A stretch of 64,000 nucleotides of DNA from Aralia elata (Eukaryota; Streptophyta; Magnoliopsida; Apiales; Araliaceae). Each line of letters starts with the position of its first letter. Positions within the stretch are counted from its first letter, which is position 1. Positions 32,854-44,480 of this stretch are shown piece after piece. The position numbers and the translations under genes were made by a program. The DNA lies in the NCBI GenBank assembly GCA_034770075.1, contig JAVJAP010000357.1, forward strand, positions 496,001-560,000. Reading direction: 5' to 3'. The notes beneath the pieces are model-generated. The model ran no database searches. It saw nothing but the letters and a program-made list of their open reading frames with translations, and was not told where the DNA came from.

Positions 32854-35800
32854 TGTGACGCCCCCAAAATTCAGGTACCTATACCTCAAATTTGGTACAT
32901 CACGTACTAAAAACACATGCCTAAAATAAACACATCTTGCAGCAGAAATCTTAAAAGAATATCTATATTGTTGTAATATAAATATTCCTGTCCCAAGTTT
33001 CGGAACCATTAAACATTACATAACCAACATAACAGTCTAATACTTAATACATAGCGCAAACCAACTTCTTAATCGATACAGGATTGACTAATATATAACC
33101 TTTCCCGTGCCCGTATCCTTCCCTAAACCACTGCCGCGTTCAGACTTAACTGAAATGTTAGGGAAGCAAGAGTGAGCAACGAGTTTGCTCACCAAGTATA
33201 TAACATAAAAGAGAGTAACAAGGTTAAGAGTTCATTCATCAGCAAGGAGCAGTTACGAACGAGATTTAAATTCAATGATCTTACTTCAAAGCTTAACACA
33301 ATACAGGATTATAAGTCACTACAGACCGAATAAAAGAAATGTCCAACGCTGAGTAGGCATCATAGCTATGAACCTCTACTAGAATTACCAGAATTTCATC
33401 TGATAACCCACAACAAGTATCATAGTTGATCAACCTAAAGTACCCTGGTATTATGCATAATCCTCACTTTCAACTATTTGCGCGCATTGGTTCCCCGACA
33501 TTTAATTATTTCCCCTACTATGACGGTTGTCCATCTCAACAGATTATAAAGAAAGTCTACACCAATTTAAAAGGATTTGGACAGCATTCCACTTTATCAA
33601 CATTAGTCTAGCCGATTCAAATGGCGTAGACATTCTTTGCAACGTTTTAAAGTTTACAACAAATAAAAGGATCGTTTGAATATATAATTATGGCTTACAA
33701 AATTTAGAATTTTGAACAATAATTTTGGATAACACAAGAATTCTTCTGAAAATTAACTATGTGTAAGATAAAAAGGGTACTAGTCGAGTATGGATAATCC
33801 AGCTCTTTCACAACATTCAAAGTTTAATAAATTTAAGGAAATCTTGCTCAATATGAGTATAAAAATCAATCAGAAGTCTACAACAGCATACTAAAACTTG
33901 TACACTATAATATTGTGGTATCAATGTCAAATACTTGCATATTTGAATAGGGTCAGAAAATTTTGCAAAGATATGCACAACGATACTGTAACAATCTAGC
34001 ATACTCAAGTGAGGGATCTTGCTCAATATAAAAGTGAGTAAGATGGAACTTGCCTGGATTGCTACTACTATTTAACGTTAAATGTTGTTCCTCAGGTACC
34101 CTACAGTGATTATAAGTCATCCTTATGACCAGATACTGATAAACACCATACAACTGACTTAATAGACACATGCAGTCTGTTCTACGACACTTCTTCCCAC
34201 TCTACGATTTATTACGATCACTCTTATGGTTAACAAGTCACTGCCATAACCAATGGTGTCACTCTACGGTCGATGGGGTGACACTACAATCAATGGTATA
34301 CTACTGAAATTGGTGGGGTCGTTCTTACCATCGGCGAGGTGACTCTACGGTCACTGAGGTCTAACTGTGATATGGTGAACTATATTATGATTAGTTGGCT
34401 TGGTTCAGTGTACATTGTAGTGACTCTACGATCACTGGGAAAGCTCTACGATCAGGTAGAATTACTCTACGATCAAAAGTTTAACTCTATGACGGTCTAT
34501 AGGACTAGTCAAGACCACCCTACGACCAACAAGGGCACTCTACGATCGGAGTGAAATCACTCGATGATCGTCGGGTTCACTCTACGGTTCATAACTCGGC
34601 TGGACTATTATGTGATTAGCAAGTGAACTCTTCGATCGGAGGGGACTCACTCTACGATCATAGGGTTCATTCCACGATTGATGACACTTAGTCCACTACA
34701 AAGCTTTGGTCTGGTTTACTCTGTGATTAGCTAGTGAAGTTCTACGATCGGTAGAGTTAATCTACGATCGTAGGGTCCACCTTACGATTACTGACTAAGA
34801 CACACTTGACATTTTAACTTGAAGAGAAATATTTGTCTAATTGATCTAGGGTCATGTTCTTCCATTCAAACAAGTTCAAAACATGGATTGAGTCTTACTT
34901 GGCCTATTTAGTTAAGGCATATGGAATCAGCCAAGGAAAACACCTCAGGTCCGGCACACTATTGCGGAACCAATGATTTGGTGTCTAGTGTAACATTAGT
35001 TATTTGTAATGCTCCATTGTGAAGCTGACAGATGGCTAGGACTAGTTTGGTGTTAAAATTACTACTAGCAACGCAGTTACACCTTACATGGGTTCTGTTT
35101 ATGTCTTGGTCATAACGTAGACACCAATACTTATGGTCTGTATCAACGGTAAGCACAAGGCTCTGAACTTATCTATCAATAGGTCTGACTCTCGACATGG
35201 ATAACAAATACTTGAAATAAAAAGATCTTACATCTTCGAAGGTCTGTTCGCTAACTTAGCTCTCGGACTCTGTTTTCTACTCCGAATGACAAAAACTCCT
35301 CCTCCAGATCACTATTATCTCTCACTCATACTATCTCTCTCTTATATCTGAATCAGTAACTTAACAAGCTCTATAAGAGAATTCAGGGTCTCTATTTATA
35401 GAGAAACCTTTACCCAATCATTGGTCCTTACTCAACTCTTAGGACCAGTTCTAACCGTTTTAACCGCCAGGCAAAAAGAAGTTGGTGGAAAGTCCTTACC
35501 AACTCCGTTTCAGCCCACACTTTCAGTAATCATGATTTTCACCTATTAACAAGTAACTAGGGACTAGGCCATTGGTTCTAGTCGACTGATTGTACCCGCA
35601 GTTGGAAATCTGGGATTACACTCTAAATAGCTTATCCCTTCTTGTCAATACTCAAATAAGGTCAACCCGTTTGGTTTACCGACCCGGTATGGTCAATTTA
35701 AAGTTATAGGTATGGATCTAAGATTTGTTGGGCTGGGGCATAAACAACTGGTGCATTTGATTTGGCTGGTATATGCTTCAAGTAGCCCACTCGGTATCCC

Positions 35801-36135
35801 ACAAATTCTTGGGCTTCTGCCATGGTTGCCACTTATGAAATAAAAAAATAATTAAAGAAGTTATACTAAATAATCAATTAATCATCTTTTAAATAACATA
35901 CTTTATTCATAACATTCAATTGATTCACCATGAATCGTTACGCCACACATGGCTCATTCTACTAAGCTTAGTTAATTAATCACTCAAGCTTATCACCCAC
36001 TTCAATCCCATTTGTAATGCAGCTTCATTGACTAACTTTATGATCACATAATCCACATATGCACATAATCGAATATATATAAGAAAATATTCCCATTTTA
36101 TTAATGATAAAACTTAAAAATTTTCAGATATTACA
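32854..36135 (-). repeat. Element F 3' LTR
   Basis: 3282 bp, TGTAATATCTG...GGCGTCACA on the minus strand. It contains the CTCTACGATC array (34195-34790) and a TATA box near 35391-35400. It is about 180 bp shorter than its partner because of one indel (at about 35185). Confidence 0.93.
34195..34790. repeat. CTCTACGATC array in F 3' LTR
   Basis: Motifs CTCTACGATC, CTCTACGGTC and near variants. Spacings read 20, 21, 20, 22 and 20 bp within runs, with longer gaps between. It is more diverged than in E. Confidence 0.82.
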
Positions 36136-36148
36136 TCCTCCCCTCCTT
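36136..36148 (-). other. Polypurine tract of element F
   Basis: The minus strand reads AAGGAGGGGAGGA before the LTR start TGTAATATC. Confidence 0.85.
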
Positions 36149-36178
36149 ATAAGGATTCCATCCCCAGAATCACTACAG

Positions 36179-39100
36179 TTAACCAAATAGGTGGGGTTAA
36201 TCCCTCCTCATCTTATCTTCTAATTCCCACGTAGCTTCTTCAGCGTTGTGGTTTCACCAAATTACCTTTACAGAAGGTATAATCTTATTCCTTAACATTT
36301 GTTCCTTTCTATCAATGATCTGCACAAGGGTTTCCTCATAAGTCAGGTCCTCCTCAACTTGAATAGGTTTGTAGGATATTACGTGCTTGTAATCGGGTTT
36401 ATAAGGTCTCAACACCGAGATATGAAACACATTATGAATATCAAAATATTAAAGACAAGACACTTGCTCCACATCGATCGGCTGACAGTGCAAAGGCATT
36501 CTAGCAGCCCTCGATAAAGGAAGAAGCCCGAGCTAAGCTTTAAACTAAAACTGTTCCAACTTGAGAGGTAGAGCTACCTCATATGCTACTTCGCCAATCT
36601 TTCTAAGCACTTCGAAGGGTCCTATAAACTTAGGACTTAGCTTACCTTTCTTTCCAAATCTTATCTTCCATTTCCAGGGAGATAATTTTAGAAACACAAA
36701 ACTGCCTATGTCGAATTCTCGATCCTGACGATGTAAGTCTGCATATTTCTTCCGTCTGTCTTGAGCTGCTACCAGCCTGGCCCTTATTATTTTCACGACA
36801 TCGGTTGTTTGTTGGACCAATTCTGGTCCTAAGAGTTTTCGTTCTCTGACCTCATCCCAGCACAACGGTCTCCTGCACCTTCTTATGTAAAGAGCCTCGT
36901 ACGGCAGCATACCGATACTTGCATGGTAACTATTGTTATACGCAAATTCTATCAACGGTAAATGGTCGTCCTAATTTCCTTTAAAATCCATCACGCAAGC
37001 TCTGAGCATGTCTTCCAGCGTCTAAATCGTTCGCTCATTTTGTCCATCAGTTTGAGGATGGTAAGCACTACTTAGTCTTAATTGCGTTCCCATTCTCTCT
37101 TGCAGGCTTTTCCAAACGTTTGACGTAAAATGCAGGTACTGATCTGAGATAATTGATATTGGCACACCACGCCGTGAAATAATCTCTTTCATGTATAACT
37201 TTGCTAGTTGATCTAAGGTGAATCGAATCTTGATCGGTAAAAAGTGTGCTGATTTTGTTAATCGATCCACAATAACCCAATTAGTGTCATGACCTTTCTA
37301 AGTGATTGGGAGTCCAACTACAAAGTCCATCGTAATGTGTTCCTATTTCCACTCTGGTATTTCAAGTGATTGAAGTAGACCACTCGACCTATGATGCTCT
37401 GCCTTTACCCGTTGACAGGTGAGGCACCTACTAACGTATTCTACAATCTCCTGCTTCATACTGGGCCACCAAAAATGTTATAGAAGATCACAGTACATTT
37501 TCGTACTTCCCGGATGAATTGAATAAACTGAACTATGTGCTTCTTGCAAGATCTCTTCTCTTAACTCAGGCATTGCTGGTACCCACACTCGTTCCCCAAA
37601 TCTTATAACTCCGTTTTTATCCACTTTGAACTTTCCTCCCTCACCTACTAATACCTCTTCCTTTATCTCTTCACATCCTCTATCTTTCTCTTGTGATTCC
37701 TTTACCCTATCCAACAAGGTTGGATGAGCTCTTATCATCAATAACTTCTCCTTTGGTCCTCTGAATTCCTGCACTTCTAATTCCAGTCTCTCCAGTTCTC
37801 TTACTATCTCTTCTTGAGTAGTCAACACATACAACCTCTCTTTCCCTTTCCTACTTAGCGCATCGGCCACCACGTTCGCCTTCCCGGGGTGATATAGGAT
37901 TTCACAGTCATAGTTGTTGATTAATTCCAACCACCTCCTTTACCGCATGTTCAACTCCTTTTGCGTGAAGATATACTTCAGACTCTTATGATCCGTGTAT
38001 ATTTCATAATTCTCTCCAGAAAGATAGTGCCTCCAAATCTTCAACACTACCGCTACCTGTTCTAAATCATGAGTGGGGTATCGCTTCTCCTTTAATTGTC
38101 GTGACGTATATGCAATGACCTTGCCGTGTTGCATGAGCACACAACCAAGTCCTTTATGCGATGCATCACTATACACCACGAAGCCTCCCGTTCCGTTTGG
38201 TAAGGTTAATACAGGCGCTTCACTTAATCTCTTCTTTAATTCCCTAAAGCTCTCCTCGCACTTCTCTGTTCAAACAAACTTCATCGCCTTCCTTGTTAAA
38301 TTGGTTAACGGGGTTGCTATATTAGAAAAGTCCTGAATAAACCTCCAATAGTATCCAACTAATCCTAAGAAACTCCACACTTTAGTCGGCGTATTTAGTT
38401 GTTCCCAGTTAATCATCACTTCCACCTTTGACGGATCTACCGAAATTCCGTTCTTATCTATCACATACCCTAGAAATTGTACCTTCTCCAACCAAAATTC
38501 GCACTTAGAGAATTTTGCGTACAATTTCTCCTTCCTTAAGGTCTCCATTACTATCCTCAGATGTTCTGCATGTTCTCCTTTGGTTTTTGAATAGATCAAG
38601 ATATCGTCGATGAAAACTACCACCAACTTATCCAAGAATGGCTTGAAGACTCTATTCATCAAGTCCATGAATGTTGCTGATGCGTTAGTCAAACAGAAAC
38701 GACATCACCAGGAATTCGTAATGTCCATATCGGGTTCTGAACGCCGTCTTGGGTACATCCTCCTTTCTCACCTTCAATTGATGGTACCTCGTTCTTAAAT
38801 CGATTTTTGAGAAACACTTGGCTCCCTTTAGCTGATCGAAAAGATCGTCAATCCTCGGCAACGGATATCTATTATTAATTATTACTCTGTTCAATTCTCT
38901 GTAGTCGATACAAAGTTGCATGGATCCATCCTTCTTCTTAACGAACAAAACGGGTGCTCCCCACGGAGATACCTTTGGTCGAATATAACCCTTGTTTAGC
39001 AACTCTTGCAGTTGTATCATGAGCTCTTTCATTTCTATTGGTGTCGTGCGATACAGGACTTTTGATATTGGTGCAATTCCTGGCACTAAGTCAATCACAA

Positions 39101-39761
39101 ACTTAATCTCTCTATATGGCGGAAGACCGGGTAAGTCTTCTAGAAATACGTCTTGGAATTCTCTTATAATTGGCACATTTTCCAATTTCACCCCTCTCTC
39201 TTCGTATCAACGAGATAGGCTAAATAACCTACACATCCTTTCTTTAACAATTTCTTGGTCTACATCACTGTCAAACAACAAGATTGTCTGGGTAATGTGC
39301 TACCATAAAATACCACCTTAGCCCGCTTCGGGGGCTGAAGGCTCACACTTTTCTTTTGGCAGTCAATTACTGCCCCATGGCTACATAGCCAGTCTATTCC
39401 TATAATTACGTCAAATTCTCCCAATCTAATCGGGATGAGATCTATGCTTAACTTATGCCCCCTAATCTCAATACAATAATTACAATATATAGTTGCTACT
39501 GGAATTACTTCCTTATTCGCAACTTCTGTGCTTAGAGGATTTTCTAACCGCTCTTGGGGTAATCCTTGCCGTTTAGCAAATTCTTCAGACACAAAAGAAC
39601 AGGTAGCACCCGAATCAAATAATACATAAGCATCTATATTATTAACTGGGATAATACCTAACACCACGTCCCTGGATGCCATTGCGTCCTGGACGGTTAT
39701 ATTGAATGTTCTGGCGGTTGGACGACTTGGTTGTGCAGGTCCGCCAATCAGCAACTTGCTG
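36179..39761 (-). pseudogene. pol: Element F pol (protease, RT, RNase H, integrase, chromodomain), broken
   Basis: Tekay-type Pol. Protease FDSGATCSFV and VIIGIDWLCSHG (39260-39754). RT from 39191 (SPWGAPVLFVKK, CIDYRELNRV) with a one-base frameshift near 38690, then TNASATFMDL and an intact FIDDILIYSK. RNase H (YSDASHKGLGCVLMQHGKV). Integrase first Asp is kept (ITMDFVVGLP, near 37330), second Asp in ISIISDQ, Glu in TDGQNERTI. GPF segment (FIGPFEVL) and a chromodomain (VKVIW, EEATWELED) end near 36179. At least eight stops or frameshifts break it. Catalytic residues look largely preserved, so decay is probably later than insertion. Confidence 0.9.
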
Positions 39762-40802
39762 CCTCCTCCCTTGGTGCCACCCCCTCTAGTGTTTCCTTTG
39801 TTCAGGCAAACTTTGATCTGGTGCCCTGTTGCTCCACAAGCGAAACATCCTCGAATTTTCTTAGGGTTTGGGCAATTTGGCGCTATGTGACCTTCTTGTT
39901 CACAGTTATAACAAATTTTTCGTTCTTTCTAGCACTCTCCCAGATGGTTCTTTCCATACTTCGAACATGATCCACCTTTCTTCTTAAGTTCCTCCGATTT
40001 ACCTTCCACTTGGCTGGTATTGGCATTACTGTTGTTACCTCCTTCCCATTTTCTCTTTCCTAAATTACTCCCTCCACTGCTATTTCCCCCTCGACTTTCT
40101 CCTCCAATCTTCTTGTTTTTCCTTTCTTTGTTATACTGACTTAGGGCCTCGCTTCCTCCTTCAGCGATAACGACCTTCTCCAACAAGGTACTAAACGATT
40201 CAATTTGAAGAACATGGCTTCAGTCCTTGTTCAAATCGTCGAGCTTTTCGTTCCTCCGTGTCCACCTGATGTGGAGCGAATCGTAGGAGTTCGTTAAACC
40301 TTGATGCATACTGCGCCACCGTCATCTCTCCCTGCTTCAGTTCCAAGAACTTCACCTCTATTCTATTTTGCATACTCTTCAGAAAAAAGTTTTCGAAGAA
40401 TAGCTCCTTAAATTTGTCGCATGATACAGTCCCTTCTCCGGCCCGTTGTTGATTTGCTTCCCTCCAGTAATTAGCTTCACCCCTCAACATATACGTGGCG
40501 AATGCCGTCCTTTGATCTTCTCTTACTCGTGCGATGTTGAAGGCCTTCTTCATTTCTTTGATCCATGATTGGGCCTCAATTGGATCAGTCGTTCCCCTAA
40601 ATTATGGGGGTCCTATGCTTTTAAAGTCTTTAAAACTCGTTATTGGCATCGTTGGAGGATTGGGGTTCACAGGCCCGTTGTTTTTTCCTTGCAAGGCTGT
40701 CTCTAGCAGATCCACCAGTCTCTATATTGGGTCTGCTCGTTCCCTCTCATTGTTTGCCGATTCTTCTAGGGTTGGTTATATTGGCATTCTTCTTGGTGGC
40801 AT
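39762..40802 (-). pseudogene. gag: Element F gag, broken
   Basis: Start at 40802 (MPPRR, the usual Tekay/Del Gag opening) with stops in the first 80 codons. The capsid core is open at 40553-40200 (GEANYWREANQQ, FKELFFENFF, FNELLRFAPHQVD). A frameshift follows near 40195, then a Gly/Asn/Lys-rich basic stretch (40186-39929) and three zinc-knuckle-like motifs, the first altered (CSKYGKNHLGEC), then CYNCEQEGHIAPNC and CFACGATGHQIKVC. Same layout as E's Gag. Confidence 0.88.
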
Positions 40803-41055
40803 TTTCTGATATGGAACGAAAAATTTAATAATATCTCCTTATTATCTGCACGTATCAATGCACAAGTAAATATATATATATATATACACACACATATATA
40901 TATACATATATTGGGTAAAAGATTAACATCACAATACTAATAACGTTTATATTTATATGCAATCAATCATTACATCATACACGATCTCTTTACAGCATAC
41001 TGCTATAAATACCACCATATATCCCCTATTATAGCAAAAGATGGGGATTATCAAC
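40803..41055 (-). other. Element F spacer between upstream ORF and gag
   Basis: AT-rich, non-coding, with a short TA/CA microsatellite (about 40870-40910). Nothing else seen. Confidence 0.7.
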
Positions 41056-41870
41056 TTACCACCCCTCTACAAAAGTTGGGGAGTCTAAAATGACTATCCC
41101 ATGCATTGCACAAAAGTCTGGGAACGCAAGCATTCCACACTCCACATCACTCTCATACTCTAACTGTCCCATGTAAATCATCAAATCCCGAGTCAGTGTA
41201 TATCGAGTTTGTCCTTGCTCTGCCGGATAATGATACACACCATCCATTTACCTTTCCATTGCAGTTCGAAAGGCGTATCCCATCTTGTTCATCTTTCTCC
41301 TCTTACTCCTTACCTCTTGTTCTAAATCACCAGTGAGTCTTATGGCATCATTCCATTGTTCTTTTATTCGTACTCGATCAGCTACTTCTTCCTCCAATTA
41401 AGCTCGTAAAGCTTCCTTTTCCATGTGCAGACCTTCCGCCCACTATTCTGACTGCTCTAACTTGCCAACTAATTCCACATTCCTTGCTAATAGGCGGTGT
41501 ATCAGATCTCCTAACTAGACAAAGGCTTCCTTTCGATCCCGAACCTCCTGTCCCATTCTTGAATCCTATCACTCTGCTCGAGGATGCGATCAACATACTC
41601 TTCTATCAAGTCTTCTTTGAATGCGGTGTCAACAAAGGACACTTCTTCTGGTTCATCTAAAGGCAAACTATCTATGGGATCCTCCTCCAGATCCTCTCCT
41701 AGATCTTCATCTGGATTTGAGTCTAACTCATGCTCCTCCTCGGCTAGAACAATTGCCGGTATAGGCTCTACTAGTTGGAGTGTCTCGGATACTACATGTA
41801 TATCACATGGTTCCTCTTCCATGGTCCTGCTTGGTTCTCCTACTTCTGCCATTCCTACAACCACAGCCAT
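41056..41870 (-). pseudogene. Element F upstream ORF: acidic, coiled-coil-like, function unknown
   Basis: Lies between primer site and gag. ATG at 41870 (MAVVVGMAEV). The first 120 codons are open and strongly acidic (EEEHELDSNPDEDLGEDLEE). A one-base shift near 41515 moves to a frame rich in Leu, Glu, Lys and Arg that looks helical, with three isolated stops. It then ends in an open stretch with YPAEQGQTRY and CGMLAFPDFCAMHGIVI, stopping at 41056. Total about 270 codons, separate from gag. A remnant of its 3' end persists in element E (about 56700-56820). I do not recognise a domain. It could be a leader protein or a captured sequence. Confidence 0.6.
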
Positions 41871-42048
41871 AAGCAAAAACTGTATTAGTACCCATCTGGA
41901 TAAAATACCATCTCACTACATAAAAATGAGGGCATACTAACTCTACGTTCACCTAGTAAACTCTATATGAGTTCGTTTTCCTTCTACCCCATTTATCTCT
42001 TACAGTTATATCCTAAGGAGTTCTCTTTCCTAAGGCTTATAACCTAAA

Positions 42049-42060
42049 GCTCTGATACCA
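42049..42060 (-). other. Primer binding site of element F
   Basis: TGGTATCAGAGC on the minus strand, 3 nt after the LTR end CGTCACA. It is complementary to initiator-Met tRNA. Confidence 0.88.
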
Positions 42061-42063
42061 ACC

Positions 42064-42645
42064 TGTGACGCCCCCAAAATTCAGGTACCTATACCTCAAA
42101 TTTAGTACATCACGAACTAAAAACACATGCCTAAAATAAACACATCTTGCAGCGGAAATCTTAAAAGAATATCTATATTGTTGTAACATAAACATTCCTG
42201 TCCCAAGTTTCGGAACCATTAAACATTACATAACTAATATAACAATCTAATACTTAATACATAGCACAAAATAACTTCTTAATCGATACAGGATTGACTA
42301 ATATGTGACCTTTCCCCGAGTCACTGCCGCATTTAGACTTAACTGAAATGTTAGGGAAGCAAGAGTGAGCAACGAGTTTGCTCAGCAAGTATATAACATA
42401 AAAGAGAGTAACAAGGTTAAGAGTTCATTCATCAGCAAGGAGCAGTTACGAACGAGATTTAAATTCAATGATCTTACTTCAAAGCTTAACACAATACAGG
42501 ATTATAAGTCACTACGGACCGAATGAAAGAAATGTCCAACGCTGAGTAGCCATCATAGCTATGAACCTCTACTAGAATTACCAGAATTTCATATGATAAC
42601 CTACAACAAGTACTATTGGTGATCAGCCTAAAGTACCCTGGTATT
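42064..42645 (-). repeat. Element F 5' LTR, inner part
   Basis: Starts TGTGACGCCCCC on plus, matching 32854 onward. It is interrupted at 42645 by Copia C (TSD GTATT at 42641-42645). Confidence 0.93.
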
Positions 42646-44465
42646 TGTTAGATTTGTATATAACGCAAGCATACAATCAAATTACAGAAATAAAGCGGAA
42701 GCGTGATAAAACGGATTTTAAAATTTTCATACAAACCATCACCATGATCTATCCTTGTGTTCAATTATCAATTAAACGAAAGAGAAAGAGAATAAGAATT
42801 AAACCCTCGTAGACCAAAGCTTCCTCGGGTACAAGTTCAACTCCTAGTCGTTCGTGTTCTCCTCGAATTCCACCAATGAGATTCCTTCCTTTGATCAACG
42901 TTAGCCACCCAAGTGTTTGGCCTCTAGAGGTGATCCACCAAGGAAGAATATGTATTCAAGAAGTTCGGTATAGGCAAAACCCTAGTTTCTATCTCTATAG
43001 AAATTGCAAGTACTCTCCACAATCTAATGCAAGAGTGTGTAACCCTAATCTATGATAAGACTCCTCTTATTTATAGATGTAGGAATAACCCTTCCCTAAA
43101 TTATTTAGGATTAGGGTTTCTATTATAATTAAACTCCTTTAATTAATTATGCTCCTAATCGAATTAGAAATTCATGTAAGAGTACTTCTATTAATTAATT
43201 CACAATCCCTATTAGGAATTAAATAATAGTAATAGTAATAATAATAATAAGACTCCTCTTATTAATTTATATTTAATATTTCCAAAATATTAAAAAATAA
43301 ATATTAAGCTATTTAATTTATTCTATCTCCATAGATTAAATTAAATACACTTAACTTATTATTATAATTATGCCATTTACTTCTTAAATAAATATTTTTC
43401 TTTTGCGGTGTGACCCTTTAGGTTCTCCATATTAAACCGATTGTGAATAAATCAATTAGAACAATTCTAATTTTATTTAAATAAATAAATTAAACTATTT
43501 AATTTATTTAAATAAATAATATTTATTCTACAATAAGGGTAAGCCCCCTTAGCGATCAACGACTTTCCAAATAATATAGATTTCAACATTAATCACAAAA
43601 GAACCTTTCAGTGAATAGTTACCGTACAATTCAATCCTTCTACCATACAATGTCCCAATTAAATATAAGACATAGATTTATTGTCAAGTCTTATTTTATT
43701 TAATTATATGTATTTCGATTCCCAAATGCACAACTCTAAATAATGTAAATTAGAAACTCCTTTCTAATTTCATTCTGCTTTGGCCAAGGACTACTGAGTT
43801 GTCATTTATCGAATCACATAGGACATTCACATCTTTTACTAGACGTGGTAGATTCTTTGTTGATCATTCACCTATCTCCATGTACAACTTATTATACCCA
43901 ATCATACCCTTTGATATACCCTAAAGGTCTTAAGGGACATGTCAACGTATAACTCATCATACACAAGATACTATGATGATCTCAAGTCCAAGGATCACTT
44001 GTACTACTATCACTATAGGAATTCCTATTGACAGGCGAGTAAAACTCCATTAGGTATTCCTTAGCGAGCCACGTTCAGTGAACTTATTCTCCAATAAGCA
44101 CCTACATACTTGCTTTAGTGTCTCCACATAAATGATTATGAGATCAATCATCCTCTTCTTAAGAGCAAGCAACGTATGTACTAATATATCCGGATTCACT
44201 AATCCCCTATTTAGTAATCCAACGATTAGGAACGATTTTAGTTTGTGAGCTATCTAGAATTTAGATCTCATTAGCATGATCACCATCATGATTCTAAAAG
44301 CATTGGTCAAAACTATGGGTTTATCACATTTAATATAACAGCACCATGTAGATAATATAAAATGCCTTTTAAGAAAATCAATTCTTTTATCAATAAATGA
44401 ATAAGATTACAAAGTATATGCTACATCATATCAAATATGATTGGCTTGTGTGCATACTACTTTCA
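42646..44465 (-). repeat. Copia C 3' LTR
   Basis: 1820 bp, TGAAAGTAGTATGCAC...AATCTAACA on the minus strand. A few percent different from the 5' LTR by eye, more than between the LTRs of B. The polypurine region beyond it (44466-44480) reads GTGTAATTGGGCAGA on minus, decayed relative to A. Confidence 0.94.
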
Positions 44466-44480
44466 ATCTGCCCAATTACA

